Below, in pieces: positions 8,481 to 16,803 of a DNA stretch of 41,781 nucleotides. A program made the position numbers and the translations under genes. This DNA is from Fibrobacter sp. (GTDB taxonomy: Bacteria > Fibrobacterota > Fibrobacteria > Fibrobacterales > Fibrobacteraceae). The DNA lies in the NCBI GenBank assembly GCA_017965445.1, contig JAGCPZ010000025.1, positions 1 through 41,781 of the forward strand, written 5' to 3'. A model generated the notes under the pieces. The model was not told the origin of the DNA, searched no databases, and worked only from the letters and a program-made list of their open reading frames with translations. Numbering within the stretch: the stretch's first letter is position 1; each line of letters starts with the position of its first letter.

Positions 8481-8780
8481 GCAATAGACAAGAGACGACA
8501 ACCATACAAGGCGAGCGACGCGACCAACGCCGTTGAACATGGCCGAGCCGAACGGTTGGGACAAGAGCGAAGCGATTATCCAAAGACGAAAAATTTGAGA
8601 CAACGCGAGGGGAACGTATCTGCGATTAGTATCGTGTAAGCAGGCTCAGCACAGGCTTGAGTTCACCAACCGAACTCAAGGATGTTAAGCCGGGACAAGA
8701 AACACCGAATCATCACATATCCCTAAAACCGACTTCCAAAACCTAAAGCCAAACCCCTAAAACCTATTAACATCAAATAC
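8481..8780. other. 300-bp intergenic stretch without a convincing gene
   Basis: Between gtrA-like and the OmpA terminator. It begins with GGCAATA copies continuing from the gtrA stop and AGACAAGAGACGAC (8486-8499), a degenerate unit of the AGACGA repeat family; a further AGACGA lies at 8584-8589. A GC-rich stretch follows (8508-8580), then a perfect hairpin (8656-8680), and last an A/C-rich stretch with CTAAAAC-type repeats (8724-8770). No reading frame longer than about 20 codons looked real. Confidence 0.6.
8656..8680. other. Perfect 9-bp hairpin
   Basis: CTTGAGTTC and GAACTCAAG pair perfectly around the 7-base loop ACCAACC. No T-tract follows on either strand, so it is not an ordinary intrinsic terminator. 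GGCTT before it and AAGCC after it could form an alternative pairing. It may belong to a small RNA or be an operator. Confidence 0.5.
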
Positions 8781-8811
8781 AAAAAGGGCGCCCTTGCGGA
8801 CGCCCCTTTTT
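8781..8811 (-). terminator. Intrinsic terminator of the wzc-ompA operon
   Basis: On the minus strand the stem GGGGCGTCC/GGGCGCCC (one bulge) with a GCAA loop is followed by TTTTTGTATTTG. It lies 22 bp after the OmpA stop codon. The A-tract on the other side would also let it act in the opposite direction. Confidence 0.85.
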
Positions 8812-8833
8812 AGTTCTCAGTCAGATTCGAAGA

Positions 8834-10933
8834 TTACTTTTCGAACGGAACGAGTTCAACACGGCGGTTGAGAGCACGACCCTTCTTCGTCTTGTTATCT
8901 GCAATCGGCTTGTCAGAACCGTAACCGACAGCGCGGAGACGATCACTGCTGATGCCCTTCTTGACGAGATACTTGACGACAGCCTGTGCACGCTGTTCGG
9001 AAATAACCTTGTTCCTTTCTTCCTTACCGGTATCGTCGGTATGGCCCTGGATTTCGAGGTTGACGTTCGGGAGCTTCTTGAGCAACTTAGCGATATTGTT
9101 CAAGGTCTTGTTGCTGCTCGAAGTGAGCTTAGCAGAACCGGTCTTGAACTGGATACCCTTCTTCAACTTTTCGAGATCCTGGTTCTTGTTCGGGCAACCC
9201 TTCTTATCGACAGCGACGCCAACGAGAGTGTTCGGGCACTTGTCGAGGTGATCAGGTACGCCGTCCTTGTCGGAGTCAACCGGGCAACCAACTTCGTCAA
9301 CAGAGATACCAGCAGCAGTTGCCGGGCACTTGTCGAGAGCATCAGGTACGCCGTCCTTATCTTCGTCCGGGCTGCAACCATCTGCATTGACCGGGAGGCC
9401 AGCAGCGGTGTTCGGGCACTTGTCGAGGTAGTCAGCAACGCCGTCGTTGTCGGAGTCAACCGGGCAACCCTTAGCGTCAACAGCAATACCAGACTGAGTA
9501 TTAGCGCACTGGTCGAGGTAGTCAGCAACGCCGTCATTGTCAGAGTCGATCGGGCAGCCGTTAGCATCGATCGGAGCGCCAGAAGCTGTGCTCGGGCACT
9601 TGTCGAGGTAATCAGCAACACCGTCATTGTCGGAGTCAACCGGGCAGCCGTTAGCAGCAACAGCAACACCAGCCGGAGTTTCAGCGCACTGGTCAATGCC
9701 GTCAGCAATGCCGTCAGCGTCAGAGTCAACCGGGCAGCCAGCAGCGTCAACAACAGCACCAGCCGGAGTTTCAGCGCACTGGTCAAGACCGTCGAAGACA
9801 CCGTCGTTGTCGCCGTCAAGCGGGCAACCGTTAGCGTCAACAACTGCACCTGCCGGAGTGCCTGCGCACTGGTCGATGTTGTTGGCTACGCCATCGTTGT
9901 CTTCATCAGCACCACGGACATTGCCGAAGCGCCAGACGAGAGATGCAGTACCTGCAAAGCGCGGAGTCGGGGTATAGCCGTACACGATTTCCTTGCCATG
10001 CTTGTCGCTATAGTGCAACAGGTAAGGTTCAACAGCGTGCATTTCGTCTTCCCAGTCCCAGCCCTTAGAGAAGGAACGGATACCCACATCGAGACCGAGG
10101 GCGATATCGATGTTGGCCGGGAGGTGGAAACGGAGACCCGGGGTAAGAGTGAACGGATCGTAGCCCGGATCACGCGGATATTCACCCTTTTCGACGCGGA
10201 ATTCACCGTTAGCTTCGAAGAAGATGTCCATCCAATCGGTCGGGAAGAAGTTGAAGCCGCCACCATAGACCAAGGTATTAGAACCCTTCGTCACAGTGCC
10301 AACAAAACCAATGTTACCATTGATGCGGAGTGGGGCACCAACCTTCTGGAGGTCGAGAGTGAGGATCAATTCACCACCGAAAGCCATGTTGCGGAGGCCG
10401 TACGGATGGGTTTCACCGCCCTTGGCATGCAAGAACCAAGCATGACGCGGACGAACACCCACGGACTTGTCGCCAGTGGGGAAGTAGAACTGAGCGGCGA
10501 CAGCAGCATTGAAGATGCCATCGGTCATTTCATCGAGCGGGAGCTTTGCCTTTGCCCAGAGTTCGAGGTCACCACGGCTAGCCTTCCACATGTCGCCTTC
10601 CGGCAACTTGTCGGTATTGGCATGGTCATAGTAGAGAGGAAGCATAAGACCCACATCCATGAAGTCCGTAACGCCAGCTGCAAAATTGATATTTGCAGTC
10701 AAGCTTCCGTCACTTTCACGGAAAGCGCCTAGCTTTCCATCCTTGCTGACCTGGCCTCCGCGAGAGAGGGACCATGAATCATAGGAAACCTGGCCACCGA
10801 AACCAACTGCAAAACCACCCTGACCGAGGGTTTGAGCTGTTTTCTGGTTAAGACCATCGGCTCCGCCCATCAGGCCGGACTGCGCGAAAGCGAAGCTACC
10901 GGCCAAGAGAGACATTGCGACTATTTTTTTCAT
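8834..10933 (-). CDS. OmpA-family outer-membrane protein with eight thrombospondin type 3 repeats
   Basis: A 699-residue protein: signal peptide (1-17, cut after AFA), a beta-rich N-terminal barrel (about 20-338), eight TSP3-type calcium-binding repeats (343-584), and a C-terminal OmpA peptidoglycan-binding domain (about 593-699) with the family core IQGHTDDTG, RAQAVVKYLVKKGI, and a closing RALNRRVEL. The repeats have Asp-rich D-x-D-x-DG(V/I) loops and DxC/GCP cysteines, so they should form a rigid calcium-stiffened stalk between barrel and cell wall. AAGGAG lies 6 bases before the ATG. It follows the Wzc-like kinase by 19 bp and is probably co-transcribed. OmpA-type proteins are abundant in the Fibrobacter envelope; an adhesion role is inference. 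Confidence 0.93.
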   Translation of the reverse strand: MKKIVAMSLLAGSFAFAQSGLMGGADGLNQKTAQTLGQGGFAVGFGGQVSYDSWSLSRGGQVSKDGKLGAFRESDGSLTANINFAAGVTDFMDVGLMLPLYYDHANTDKLPEGDMWKASRGDLELWAKAKLPLDEMTDGIFNAAVAAQFYFPTGDKSVGVRPRHAWFLHAKGGETHPYGLRNMAFGGELILTLDLQKVGAPLRINGNIGFVGTVTKGSNTLVYGGGFNFFPTDWMDIFFEANGEFRVEKGEYPRDPGYDPFTLTPGLRFHLPANIDIALGLDVGIRSFSKGWDWEDEMHAVEPYLLHYSDKHGKEIVYGYTPTPRFAGTASLVWRFGNVRGADEDNDGVANNIDQCAGTPAGAVVDANGCPLDGDNDGVFDGLDQCAETPAGAVVDAAGCPVDSDADGIADGIDQCAETPAGVAVAANGCPVDSDNDGVADYLDKCPSTASGAPIDANGCPIDSDNDGVADYLDQCANTQSGIAVDAKGCPVDSDNDGVADYLDKCPNTAAGLPVNADGCSPDEDKDGVPDALDKCPATAAGISVDEVGCPVDSDKDGVPDHLDKCPNTLVGVAVDKKGCPNKNQDLEKLKKGIQFKTGSAKLTSSSNKTLNNIAKLLKKLPNVNLEIQGHTDDTGKEERNKVISEQRAQAVVKYLVKKGISSDRLRAVGYGSDKPIADNKTKKGRALNRRVELVPFEK
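9182..9907. repeat. In-gene tandem repeat, about 90-bp unit, eight copies
   Basis: DNA encoding residues 343-584 of the OmpA protein. The unit is 30 codons (consensus DNDGVADYLDKCPxTAxG then xxVDAxGCPVDS). Neighbouring copies share long identical DNA stretches on the plus strand, such as GTCAACCGGGCAGCC and TCGAGGTAGTCAGCAACGCC, so copy number could vary by slippage or recombination. Several copies have DQCA in place of DKCP. Confidence 0.9.
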
Positions 10934-10952
10934 CTATTCTCCTTGTTATTGG

Positions 10953-13085
10953 TTAATATTTCTTGTGGTAGCCATAGTAGCCGTAATAGCTGCCATAGCC
11001 GTACCCCGCATGACGTTCACACTTGTTGAAGACGAAAGCCTTCTGCAACGGTGTTTCCGTGCTGCGGTCAAAAGTATTCAAGGCATCTTGGATGCTTTCA
11101 ATGGTATGAGCTGCATGCTTCAAAACACACAACAGGTAATCCGCATGCTTTTCGACAAGCAAAGCGTCACTGCACTGGAATACCGGAGGAGTATCCAGAA
11201 CAATCAAGTCATACTTATCCCTGAACGCATCAAGGAAAGCGCTAAATCTAGAACTGCTCAAAAGTCCGCCCGGATTCACGACACGGGCACCGGAACCTAA
11301 GACATGGAAATTATCAGTCACCTTGACAACAAATTCATCCGTGTAGGATTCCTTTTCGAGCATTTCGCACAAGCCCTTCTGGCTGTGCTTAAACAAGTGA
11401 CCACGGCGAAGGTCCATATCGACAAGCAGAATCTTTTTGCCAGACATCGCAAACGATGCCGCGAGATTCGTGGAGACAAAAGACTTACCGACACCCTGCA
11501 CAAGGCCGGAAACCATAAGGACTTTCTTCCCATCAGAGAAAACGGAAAATTCAAGAGCCGTGCGAAGGGCGCGAATACCTTCGGCAAACGGGTCATCCGG
11601 CTTTTCGGAAACACAGGGCTTATACACATTGTTCTGTGTCTTGCCTTCAAGCATCGGGAGTTTACCATACACTCCGATGCCCGTAGCCTGTTCAACTTCG
11701 CTGCTGCTGCAGACGCCGTTCGAAAGCATGCGGCGAACATAAACAACAAAGCAACCCAAAAGCAAGAAGGCAAATACAACGCCCAAGAACACCAGCTTAC
11801 GGTTCGGCTTACTTGGCTTGAGCGGAGCGTAGGCCTGATCCACGATGCGGACGTTACCGACTTCACCAGCTTGTACCACGCGCAACTGCTGGATATTGTT
11901 CAACAGGTTCGTATAGAGCCTATTATTAACTTCCACTTCTTCTTGCAACGATAGAACTTCCTGCTGCACGACCGGCAAACTGGCAGCAGAACGCTGCTGT
12001 TTAGCCAATTCCTGACGGAGCTTAGCCTGTTGTTCTTCAATCGTGCGGACTGTCGGATGTTCAGCACGGAACAAGCGCAACGCTTCCTGCTTTTTCTGTT
12101 CGAGTTCGAGCATACGTTGCTGGAGCGTCACGTCCTTTTCAAGATGCAGACGGGTTTCACCCGTAAGGTCAATGGTTCCCTTGGAATGGCGGAACGAAGT
12201 AAGCTTTTGTTCAGCCGAATCCAATTTGGCCTTGACACCCGGCAACTGTTCTTCGAGGAAGGCCAACGTCTTTTTCGCTTCGGCACTACGCATCTCGATA
12301 TTCTGTTTCAAATACGTATTCGCAATAGTGTTCAAAATAGCAGCAACTCTGTCGGCGTAGCGATTTTCAAGAGACACCCTGATAATGCCGGAGTTCTTGC
12401 CTTCTTCCGAAATGCCGAGCCCTTTGAGCAGTCCAGAGGCGGCTTCCTGCGGATGAGATGCCGAGAGCAAGAAGGTCTGACCAACGGTCGCGGTCAAGGC
12501 TCTGACACAGATAACTAAAGTATCTCCGGCAAACGGCTTACGGTAAGTTTCACCCACCTCGCCGGACAACAATGTGACAACTTCACCATCTTCCTTCTCA
12601 TACACTTCATATGCGCTGGAATCCGCAGTCACACGGGCAAAAAGCTTACCCTTCGCCTCGACAAAAGCACGCGGAATCTGCAACAGTTCCAGGTCCATAC
12701 GACCTTCGCGCCGCAGGAGGCGGTCCATCTTGTCCTGCGGAATGGCAGAGAAACAAAGCCTCTCATCCTGGACCACCTGATCCAAAACGACGCGGCTCTT
12801 GATGAGTTCCATTTCAGCAGCAGACGGAGTGGAAACATCCAAAAGGGCGCCCATTTCACCAAGAGCGAGACCCTGTTTATTTCCCTTGACATTTACCTGG
12901 AGGAGAATGTCGCTCTTATACGACGGGCGAATCCACTTCGCAACAAGGCCACCACATGCAATACCCAAAATCAAAAATACAAGCAAGAATTTCCACTTGC
13001 TCTTCAAGTACACCAATATCTCAAGAATATCGATTTCGTCGTCATCCGACTTGTTCGAAACATTCTGAGGCGTTTTCTCGTTCAT
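10953..13085 (-). CDS. Wzc-like polysaccharide co-polymerase / bacterial tyrosine kinase
   Basis: A 710-residue inner-membrane protein from the ATG at 13085, which has GGAG 6 bases upstream (an in-frame start at 13118 lacks this). Order: acidic N-terminus, membrane helix (about 32-52), Wzz-type periplasmic domain with long coiled coil (about 260-400), second helix (about 432-452), then the cytoplasmic BY-kinase domain. The kinase part has RALRTALEF, Walker A GLVQGVGKS (527-535), Walker A' ILLVDMDLRRG (552-562) and Walker B LIVLDTPPV (627-635). The C-terminus has eight Tyr in the last 16 residues, the autophosphorylation cluster. It controls chain length and export of surface polysaccharide in known systems. 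Wza, Wzx, Wzy and glycosyltransferases are not adjacent; the OmpA/TSP3 gene follows by 19 bp. Confidence 0.93.
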   Translation of the reverse strand: MNEKTPQNVSNKSDDDEIDILEILVYLKSKWKFLLVFLILGIACGGLVAKWIRPSYKSDILLQVNVKGNKQGLALGEMGALLDVSTPSAAEMELIKSRVVLDQVVQDERLCFSAIPQDKMDRLLRREGRMDLELLQIPRAFVEAKGKLFARVTADSSAYEVYEKEDGEVVTLLSGEVGETYRKPFAGDTLVICVRALTATVGQTFLLSASHPQEAASGLLKGLGISEEGKNSGIIRVSLENRYADRVAAILNTIANTYLKQNIEMRSAEAKKTLAFLEEQLPGVKAKLDSAEQKLTSFRHSKGTIDLTGETRLHLEKDVTLQQRMLELEQKKQEALRLFRAEHPTVRTIEEQQAKLRQELAKQQRSAASLPVVQQEVLSLQEEVEVNNRLYTNLLNNIQQLRVVQAGEVGNVRIVDQAYAPLKPSKPNRKLVFLGVVFAFLLLGCFVVYVRRMLSNGVCSSSEVEQATGIGVYGKLPMLEGKTQNNVYKPCVSEKPDDPFAEGIRALRTALEFSVFSDGKKVLMVSGLVQGVGKSFVSTNLAASFAMSGKKILLVDMDLRRGHLFKHSQKGLCEMLEKESYTDEFVVKVTDNFHVLGSGARVVNPGGLLSSSRFSAFLDAFRDKYDLIVLDTPPVFQCSDALLVEKHADYLLCVLKHAAHTIESIQDALNTFDRSTETPLQKAFVFNKCERHAGYGYGSYYGYYGYHKKY

Positions 13086-13110
13086 TAAAATCTCCAAGGA
13101 CGCAGAACCA

Positions 13111-13125
13111 ACCACCAAGGGTGGT
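13111..13125 (-). promoter_or_regulatory. Leader hairpin of the wzc-ompA operon
   Basis: ACCACC-AAG-GGTGGT forms a perfect 6-bp stem with a 3-base loop in the predicted 5' leader, between the TATATT element (13135-13140) and the GGAG ribosome site. It could affect mRNA stability or translation, or be a binding site. Seen directly; function inferred. Confidence 0.45.
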
Positions 13126-13134
13126 CCAAGTCGG

Positions 13135-13140
13135 AATATA
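13135..13140 (-). promoter_or_regulatory. Candidate -10 element TATATT for wzc-ompA
   Basis: The minus strand reads TTTTATATTCC, 49 bases before the ATG at 13085, behind an A/T-rich stretch (13139-13155) that could be an upstream element. It fits the window-wide TA(T/C)ATT pattern. Confidence 0.45.
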
Positions 13141-13308
13141 AAATAAAAAAAAAATTAACGTTTATGTCCAGAAACATAATAATCATACGAGAATTCCATG
13201 TTTTTGTACTTCTTCAGCTAAAAAACGAAAAAAAAATCATGCTTTTGCGACGTAAAAGCAACCTAATCAACGGGTTAGAGCATCCAACAAGCAAGCAACA
13301 AGGTCTTT

Positions 13309-14073
13309 ATGCAAACCAAAACACCCATCCTTTCTATTCAAAACTTGCGCCGCGATTTCAAAATGGGAACCGAAACCGTGCACGCGCTACGCGGAGTGAG
13401 CTACGATATTTATAGTGGTGAATTCGTCACCATCATGGGAACCTCGGGGTCCGGCAAATCCACCATGCTGAACATTCTTGGCTGCATGGACCGACCGACA
13501 TCCGGGCACTATATATTAGATGGAGAACACACCGAGACCCTGAAACGCGATGCGCTGGCAAAAATTCGCAGTCAAAAAATCGGGTTCGTATTCCAAAGTT
13601 ACAACCTGCTCAGCCGCACGACCGCCATCGAAAACGTGGAACTTCCATTATTATACAACCCGGCCATATCGGCAGCGGAACGCCACCACCGAGCCATAGA
13701 AGCTCTAAAAAGAGTCGGGCTCGAAGGCCGCATGAACCACTTGCCGAACCAGCTTTCTGGCGGCCAGCAACAGCGTGTCGCCATCGCACGCGCATTGGTC
13801 AACGACCCTGTGATTATACTCGCCGACGAAGCGACAGGGAACCTCGATACCCGCACCAGTTACGAAATCATGATGATATTCCAGGAACTGAACCGGCAGG
13901 GGAAGACCATCGCATTCGTCACCCACGAACCGGACATCGCGACTTTTTCGACCCGTACAATCACCCTTAGGGATGGTTTAGTGAAAAAAGATGTCATTAA
14001 CGAAACCGTGCAAGACGCGAAAGAAGCATTCGAAGCACTACCACCACCAGAAACATTTGAGGAAGAAGACTAG
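13309..14073 (+). CDS. MacB-type ABC transporter ATP-binding protein
   Basis: A 254-residue ATPase of the MacB/LolD/FtsE class. Walker [10 protein letters not shown] (44-52), a Q-loop in [19 protein letters not shown] (about 91-109), signature LSGGQQQR (149-156), Walker [13 protein letters not shown] and the switch His in FVTHE. The C-terminal ~30 residues are acidic and extend beyond the usual core. AAGG lies 6 bases before the ATG. The permease follows 76 bp downstream across a TCGTCT repeat tract. No membrane-fusion (MacA) gene is in view, so the exported substrate (lipoprotein, peptide or drug) is unknown. Confidence 0.93.
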   Translation: MQTKTPILSIQNLRRDFKMGTETVHALRGVSYDIYSGEFVTIMGTSGSGKSTMLNILGCMDRPTSGHYILDGEHTETLKRDALAKIRSQKIGFVFQSYNLLSRTTAIENVELPLLYNPAISAAERHHRAIEALKRVGLEGRMNHLPNQLSGGQQQRVAIARALVNDPVIILADEATGNLDTRTSYEIMMIFQELNRQGKTIAFVTHEPDIATFSTRTITLRDGLVKKDVINETVQDAKEAFEALPPPETFEEED

Positions 14074-14141
14074 ACGAAAGGACACTAGGCGGCGAAGCCA
14101 CGATTACCCATCTCTCGTCTTTCGTCTCTCGTCTATCATCT
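14071..14141. repeat. AGACGA/TCGTCT element between ABC genes (copy C)
   Basis: AGACGAAAGGAC (14072-14083), starting in the stop codon of the ATPase gene, a weak GGC..GCC hairpin (14088-14099), then a 30-base tract of TCGTCT units (14112-14141) that ends 8 bases before the permease ATG at 14150. The tract is 27/30 identical to 15442-15471. It occupies the place where a ribosome site would be expected; no clear GGAG is present. Confidence 0.75.
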
Positions 14142-14149
14142 AAAAAATT

Positions 14150-15355
14150 ATGAATCCATTTACTTTAGTCAAAATTGCAATCCGCGCACTGCTGCGAAAC
14201 CGCATGCGCACATTCCTTTCCGTTCTCGGCATCGTCATCGGTGTTGCGGCTGTTATCACCATGGTCGCCATGGGCGAAGGCTCCAAGCAATCCATCAAGG
14301 AACAGATGACCGCCATGGGAACAAACGCCATCACTATCATGCCGAACCAGAGTAGGCGCGGAGGCGTACAATCCGAATCGACTGAAATGCTCGAAGAAGA
14401 AGACGTCATCGCTATCCGCGAAAAAGCGACCTACATCAACGGAGTTTCTCCCATGGTCAGCGTTGGCGGGCAAGCCATTGTCGGCAACAACAACTCCCCC
14501 ACCACGCTCTCCGGCATTTCCGCGGACTACCTCAAAATCCGTAACTACGAAATCGAAGACGGCGTGATGTTCGACGACGAAGCCGACCGCATGGCAAAAG
14601 TCTGCGTCGTTGGGCAAGCCGTCGTGAGGAACCTCTTTGGAGGCGAAAACCCCATCGGCAAAACCATCCGCTACAAGAACATTCCGCTGAAAGTCATCGG
14701 GACCTTGAAAGCGAAAGGCTCCGGCGATTTCGGGCAGGACCAGGACGACGTCATCTTCACGCCGTACCAGACCGTGATGAGGCGATTCTCCTCGACGACA
14801 AGCATCCGCCAAATCTACGCGAACTCCATCGGTGAAGGCTATGCCGCCAAGGCGACTGAAGAAATCATGAACATCCTCAAGGAACGTCGCAGCTGGACAA
14901 AACCCACCGACCCGTTCCGCGTCTTTACTCAAGAAGAAATGATCCAGACCGTCACGAGCACATCCGACATGCTCTCGCTCGTGCTCACCGCTATTGCTGG
15001 AATTAGTTTGTTAGTAGGCGGTATCGGAATCATGAACATCATGTACGTTTCCGTGACCGAACGCACCAAGGAAATCGGGCTGCGCATGGCTATCGGCGCC
15101 CGCGGAAAAGATATCCTCCTGCAATTCCTCATCGAGTCCATCTTGATCAGCCTCCTTGGCGGTTCCATCGGCATCGGCATTGGCATTGCCGCCTCGGAAA
15201 TCATCAAGAGCGTGATGAACTGGCCCATGAGCATTTCCATCACGAGCGTTTTCGTGAGCTTCGGCGTCTGCTGCGCCACAGGCGTATTCTTCGGATGGTA
15301 CCCCGCCCGCAAGGCTAGCAGGCTCGATCCGATTGAAGCGTTAAGGTTTGAGTAA
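14150..15355 (+). CDS. MacB/FtsX-family ABC transporter permease
   Basis: A 401-residue inner-membrane permease. One N-terminal helix (about 19-41, after the basic LRNRMRTFLS segment) is followed by a MacB-type periplasmic domain (about 45-270) and three C-terminal helices. The FtsX core GGIGIMNIMYVSVTERTKEI (around 292-311) with LRMAIGAR and the ending ARKASRLDPIEALRFE are typical. It pairs with the ATPase upstream and is probably co-transcribed. The start ATG is preceded by the TCGTCT tract and AAAAAATT rather than a recognisable Shine-Dalgarno. Confidence 0.93.
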   Translation: MNPFTLVKIAIRALLRNRMRTFLSVLGIVIGVAAVITMVAMGEGSKQSIKEQMTAMGTNAITIMPNQSRRGGVQSESTEMLEEEDVIAIREKATYINGVSPMVSVGGQAIVGNNNSPTTLSGISADYLKIRNYEIEDGVMFDDEADRMAKVCVVGQAVVRNLFGGENPIGKTIRYKNIPLKVIGTLKAKGSGDFGQDQDDVIFTPYQTVMRRFSSTTSIRQIYANSIGEGYAAKATEEIMNILKERRSWTKPTDPFRVFTQEEMIQTVTSTSDMLSLVLTAIAGISLLVGGIGIMNIMYVSVTERTKEIGLRMAIGARGKDILLQFLIESILISLLGGSIGIGIGIAASEIIKSVMNWPMSISITSVFVSFGVCCATGVFFGWYPARKASRLDPIEALRFE

Positions 15356-15365
15356 TAAGGTATGA

Positions 15366-15471
15366 GGAGTGAGCTCGGGCTCCGCCCTTTGAGGTCGCTT
15401 CGCTTTGAGTTTTTCACTCCAAATTCGTAATCTTTTTCATCCTCTCGCCTCTCGTCTCTCGTCTATAATCT
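15366..15471. repeat. Intergenic inverted repeats plus TCGTCT tract (copy D)
   Basis: GGAGTGA (15366-15372) pairs with TCACTCC (15414-15420), enclosing a small hairpin GGGC-TCC-GCCC (15377-15387). A 30-base tract of TCGTCT/TCGCCT units follows (15442-15471), ends in TATAATCT and stops 11 bases before the next start codon. It is 27/30 identical to 14112-14141. The TATAAT inside it (15464-15469) could serve as a -10 for the aldolase gene. Confidence 0.7.
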
Positions 15472-15482
15472 ATTTTAAAGTC

Positions 15483-16121
15483 ATGAATTTTCTTGAATTT
15501 TTACAACCGATGCCGGTCGTGGGCATTCTCCGCGACATTCCACAGGGCGCCGAAGAAGCGTGTGTCAATGCTGCATCCAAATGCGGACTCAAGGCGATTG
15601 AAGTCACGATGAACACTGCTGCCGCAACAGCGATTATTTCAAAGATCAAGTCTTACGCAAAGCCGCTCGACATCAAGGTCGGCGCAGGAACCGTGCGTCA
15701 CGGAAGCGACGTGGAAAAAGCAATTGCCGCAGGTGCGGAATTTCTCGTCACGCCGAATACGCGACACGAAGTTATCAGACTGTCCAGTACCGCAGGCATC
15801 CCGATTATCCCGGGCGCGCTCACACCGACCGAGGTGCAAAAAGCCTACGACTTGGGCGCAACAGCCGTCAAAATATTCCCAATAAATTGCGTCGGCGGAC
15901 CGGATTACATCAAGGCGCTCCGCGGGCCGTTCCGCGACATTCCATTGATGGCATGTGGCGGCGTGAACGCAGAAAACGCAGCTAGCTATCTCAAGGCCGG
16001 CGCAAACCTGCTCTCGTTCGGAGCAAGCATATTCAATGTAGAACAAATGAAATCAGGCGACTGGATAACCATCGAAACAAATCTCACAAAGCTGCTTAAC
16101 GCTGTAAGAGCAGTTGTGTGA
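15483..16121 (+). CDS. eda: 2-keto-3-deoxy-6-phosphogluconate (KDPG/KHG) aldolase family
   Basis: A 212-residue class I aldolase of TIM-barrel fold, which splits KDPG (or 4-hydroxy-2-oxoglutarate) to pyruvate and glyceraldehyde-3-phosphate (or glyoxylate). Family residues visible: the VVGILRD start, Glu40 in IEVT, GAGTV(R), the Schiff-base Lys130 in AVKIFP, and ACGGV. The start is the ATG at 15483, giving the family's length and N-terminus; an upstream in-frame start at 15405 would translate the repeat tract. No edd or uronate genes lie next to it, so the route (Entner-Doudoroff or uronic acid breakdown from pectin/hemicellulose) is open. A terminator follows. Confidence 0.9.
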   Translation: MNFLEFLQPMPVVGILRDIPQGAEEACVNAASKCGLKAIEVTMNTAAATAIISKIKSYAKPLDIKVGAGTVRHGSDVEKAIAAGAEFLVTPNTRHEVIRLSSTAGIPIIPGALTPTEVQKAYDLGATAVKIFPINCVGGPDYIKALRGPFRDIPLMACGGVNAENAASYLKAGANLLSFGASIFNVEQMKSGDWITIETNLTKLLNAVRAVV

Positions 16122-16195
16122 GCAACAAACGCCCTGTATTAACAAGGCGTGGTAACACGAACCAGTCTCAGCAACAAAGCCGGAACGCATAAGAA

Positions 16196-16222
16196 AAGCC
16201 GCTGTAAAGCGGCTTCTTTTTT
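16196..16222. terminator. Bidirectional intrinsic terminator
   Basis: AAGCCGC (16196-16202), loop TGTAAA, GCGGCTT (16209-16215), then CTTTTTT. On the minus strand the same stem is followed by TTTTCTTAT. It ends both the aldolase (plus) and the convergent small gene (minus), whose stop codon overlaps the T-tract. Confidence 0.85.
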
Positions 16223-16631
16223 ACTTCTTAGCTTTGTTCGCCAGTTCCTCTTCGAGTTTCTTGTTGCGGCTATCCTGCATTTCGCAGACGTTTTTTAGGT
16301 TATTGATTTCGGCATTCTGCTTTGCCACCTGTTCCCTGAGATCTTCGCACTTGGCAGCAAAAGTCTGCTCCGATTCGATGCGGTTGCTCAGTTCCTTGCG
16401 GAGGCTTTCTATGGAGTTGCGAAGTTGCTCGATCGTAACATCCGAGTCCTTCTTTTCGGGAGTCTCATCTGTTTCCTTCTTGACAGCGGCACCTTCGACT
16501 TCTTTCGAAACTGGATTGTCGCAAGAATCGCATTTTTCTTCGCAGGAACAACAATTAAAAAACTTCTTCGTGAGTGCAACGGTGGCTGCAGCACCAAGAA
16601 CGGCACCTAGAAAAAAACTATTGGTCTTCAT
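16221..16631 (-). CDS. Small membrane-anchored coiled-coil protein with a Cys cluster
   Basis: A 136-residue protein, unrecognised. From the ATG at 16631 (GGAG 8 bases upstream; an earlier in-frame start at 16670 lacks a ribosome site). The N-terminal hydrophobic segment FFLGAVLGAAATVAL (about 6-20) is followed by KKFFNCCSCEEKCDSC, five Cys in 11 residues, then an acidic/Lys-rich linker and a long heptad coiled coil (about 65-133) ending in a Lys-rich tail. The helix resembles YtxH-type N-termini. The Cys group could bind a metal or form disulfides. Monocistronic between a terminator and its own promoter region. Function unknown. Confidence 0.8.
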   Translation of the reverse strand: MKTNSFFLGAVLGAAATVALTKKFFNCCSCEEKCDSCDNPVSKEVEGAAVKKETDETPEKKDSDVTIEQLRNSIESLRKELSNRIESEQTFAAKCEDLREQVAKQNAEINNLKNVCEMQDSRNKKLEEELANKAKK

Positions 16632-16803
16632 TATTGAACTCCTTGTTAGACATTCACTTAATAATATCAATTATACAAACTCAAAAGTCAATAGATTGGC
16701 ACGAACAAAAGTATCTACAAATTGATATGGGACAAAACTTTCATAGAAAATGCAGTATATTTATAAAAAACTTATATTTCACGATATAATATGAGATAGT
16801 CCT

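Noticed and set aside
8539..8598. Short frame of 19 codons beginning MAEPNGWDKSE
   Set aside because: Too short, with no ribosome site or TA(T/C)ATT element at the right distance; coding character cannot be shown.
9182..9907. Regular 90-bp repeats that might suggest a CRISPR array
   Set aside because: The whole stretch is in frame within ompA and encodes TSP3 repeats; there are no unique spacers and no cas genes.
9041..10732. 563-codon plus-strand open frame opposite ompA
   Set aside because: An antisense shadow of the TSP3 repeats and barrel; its repetitive product is only the reverse reading of the 90-bp units.
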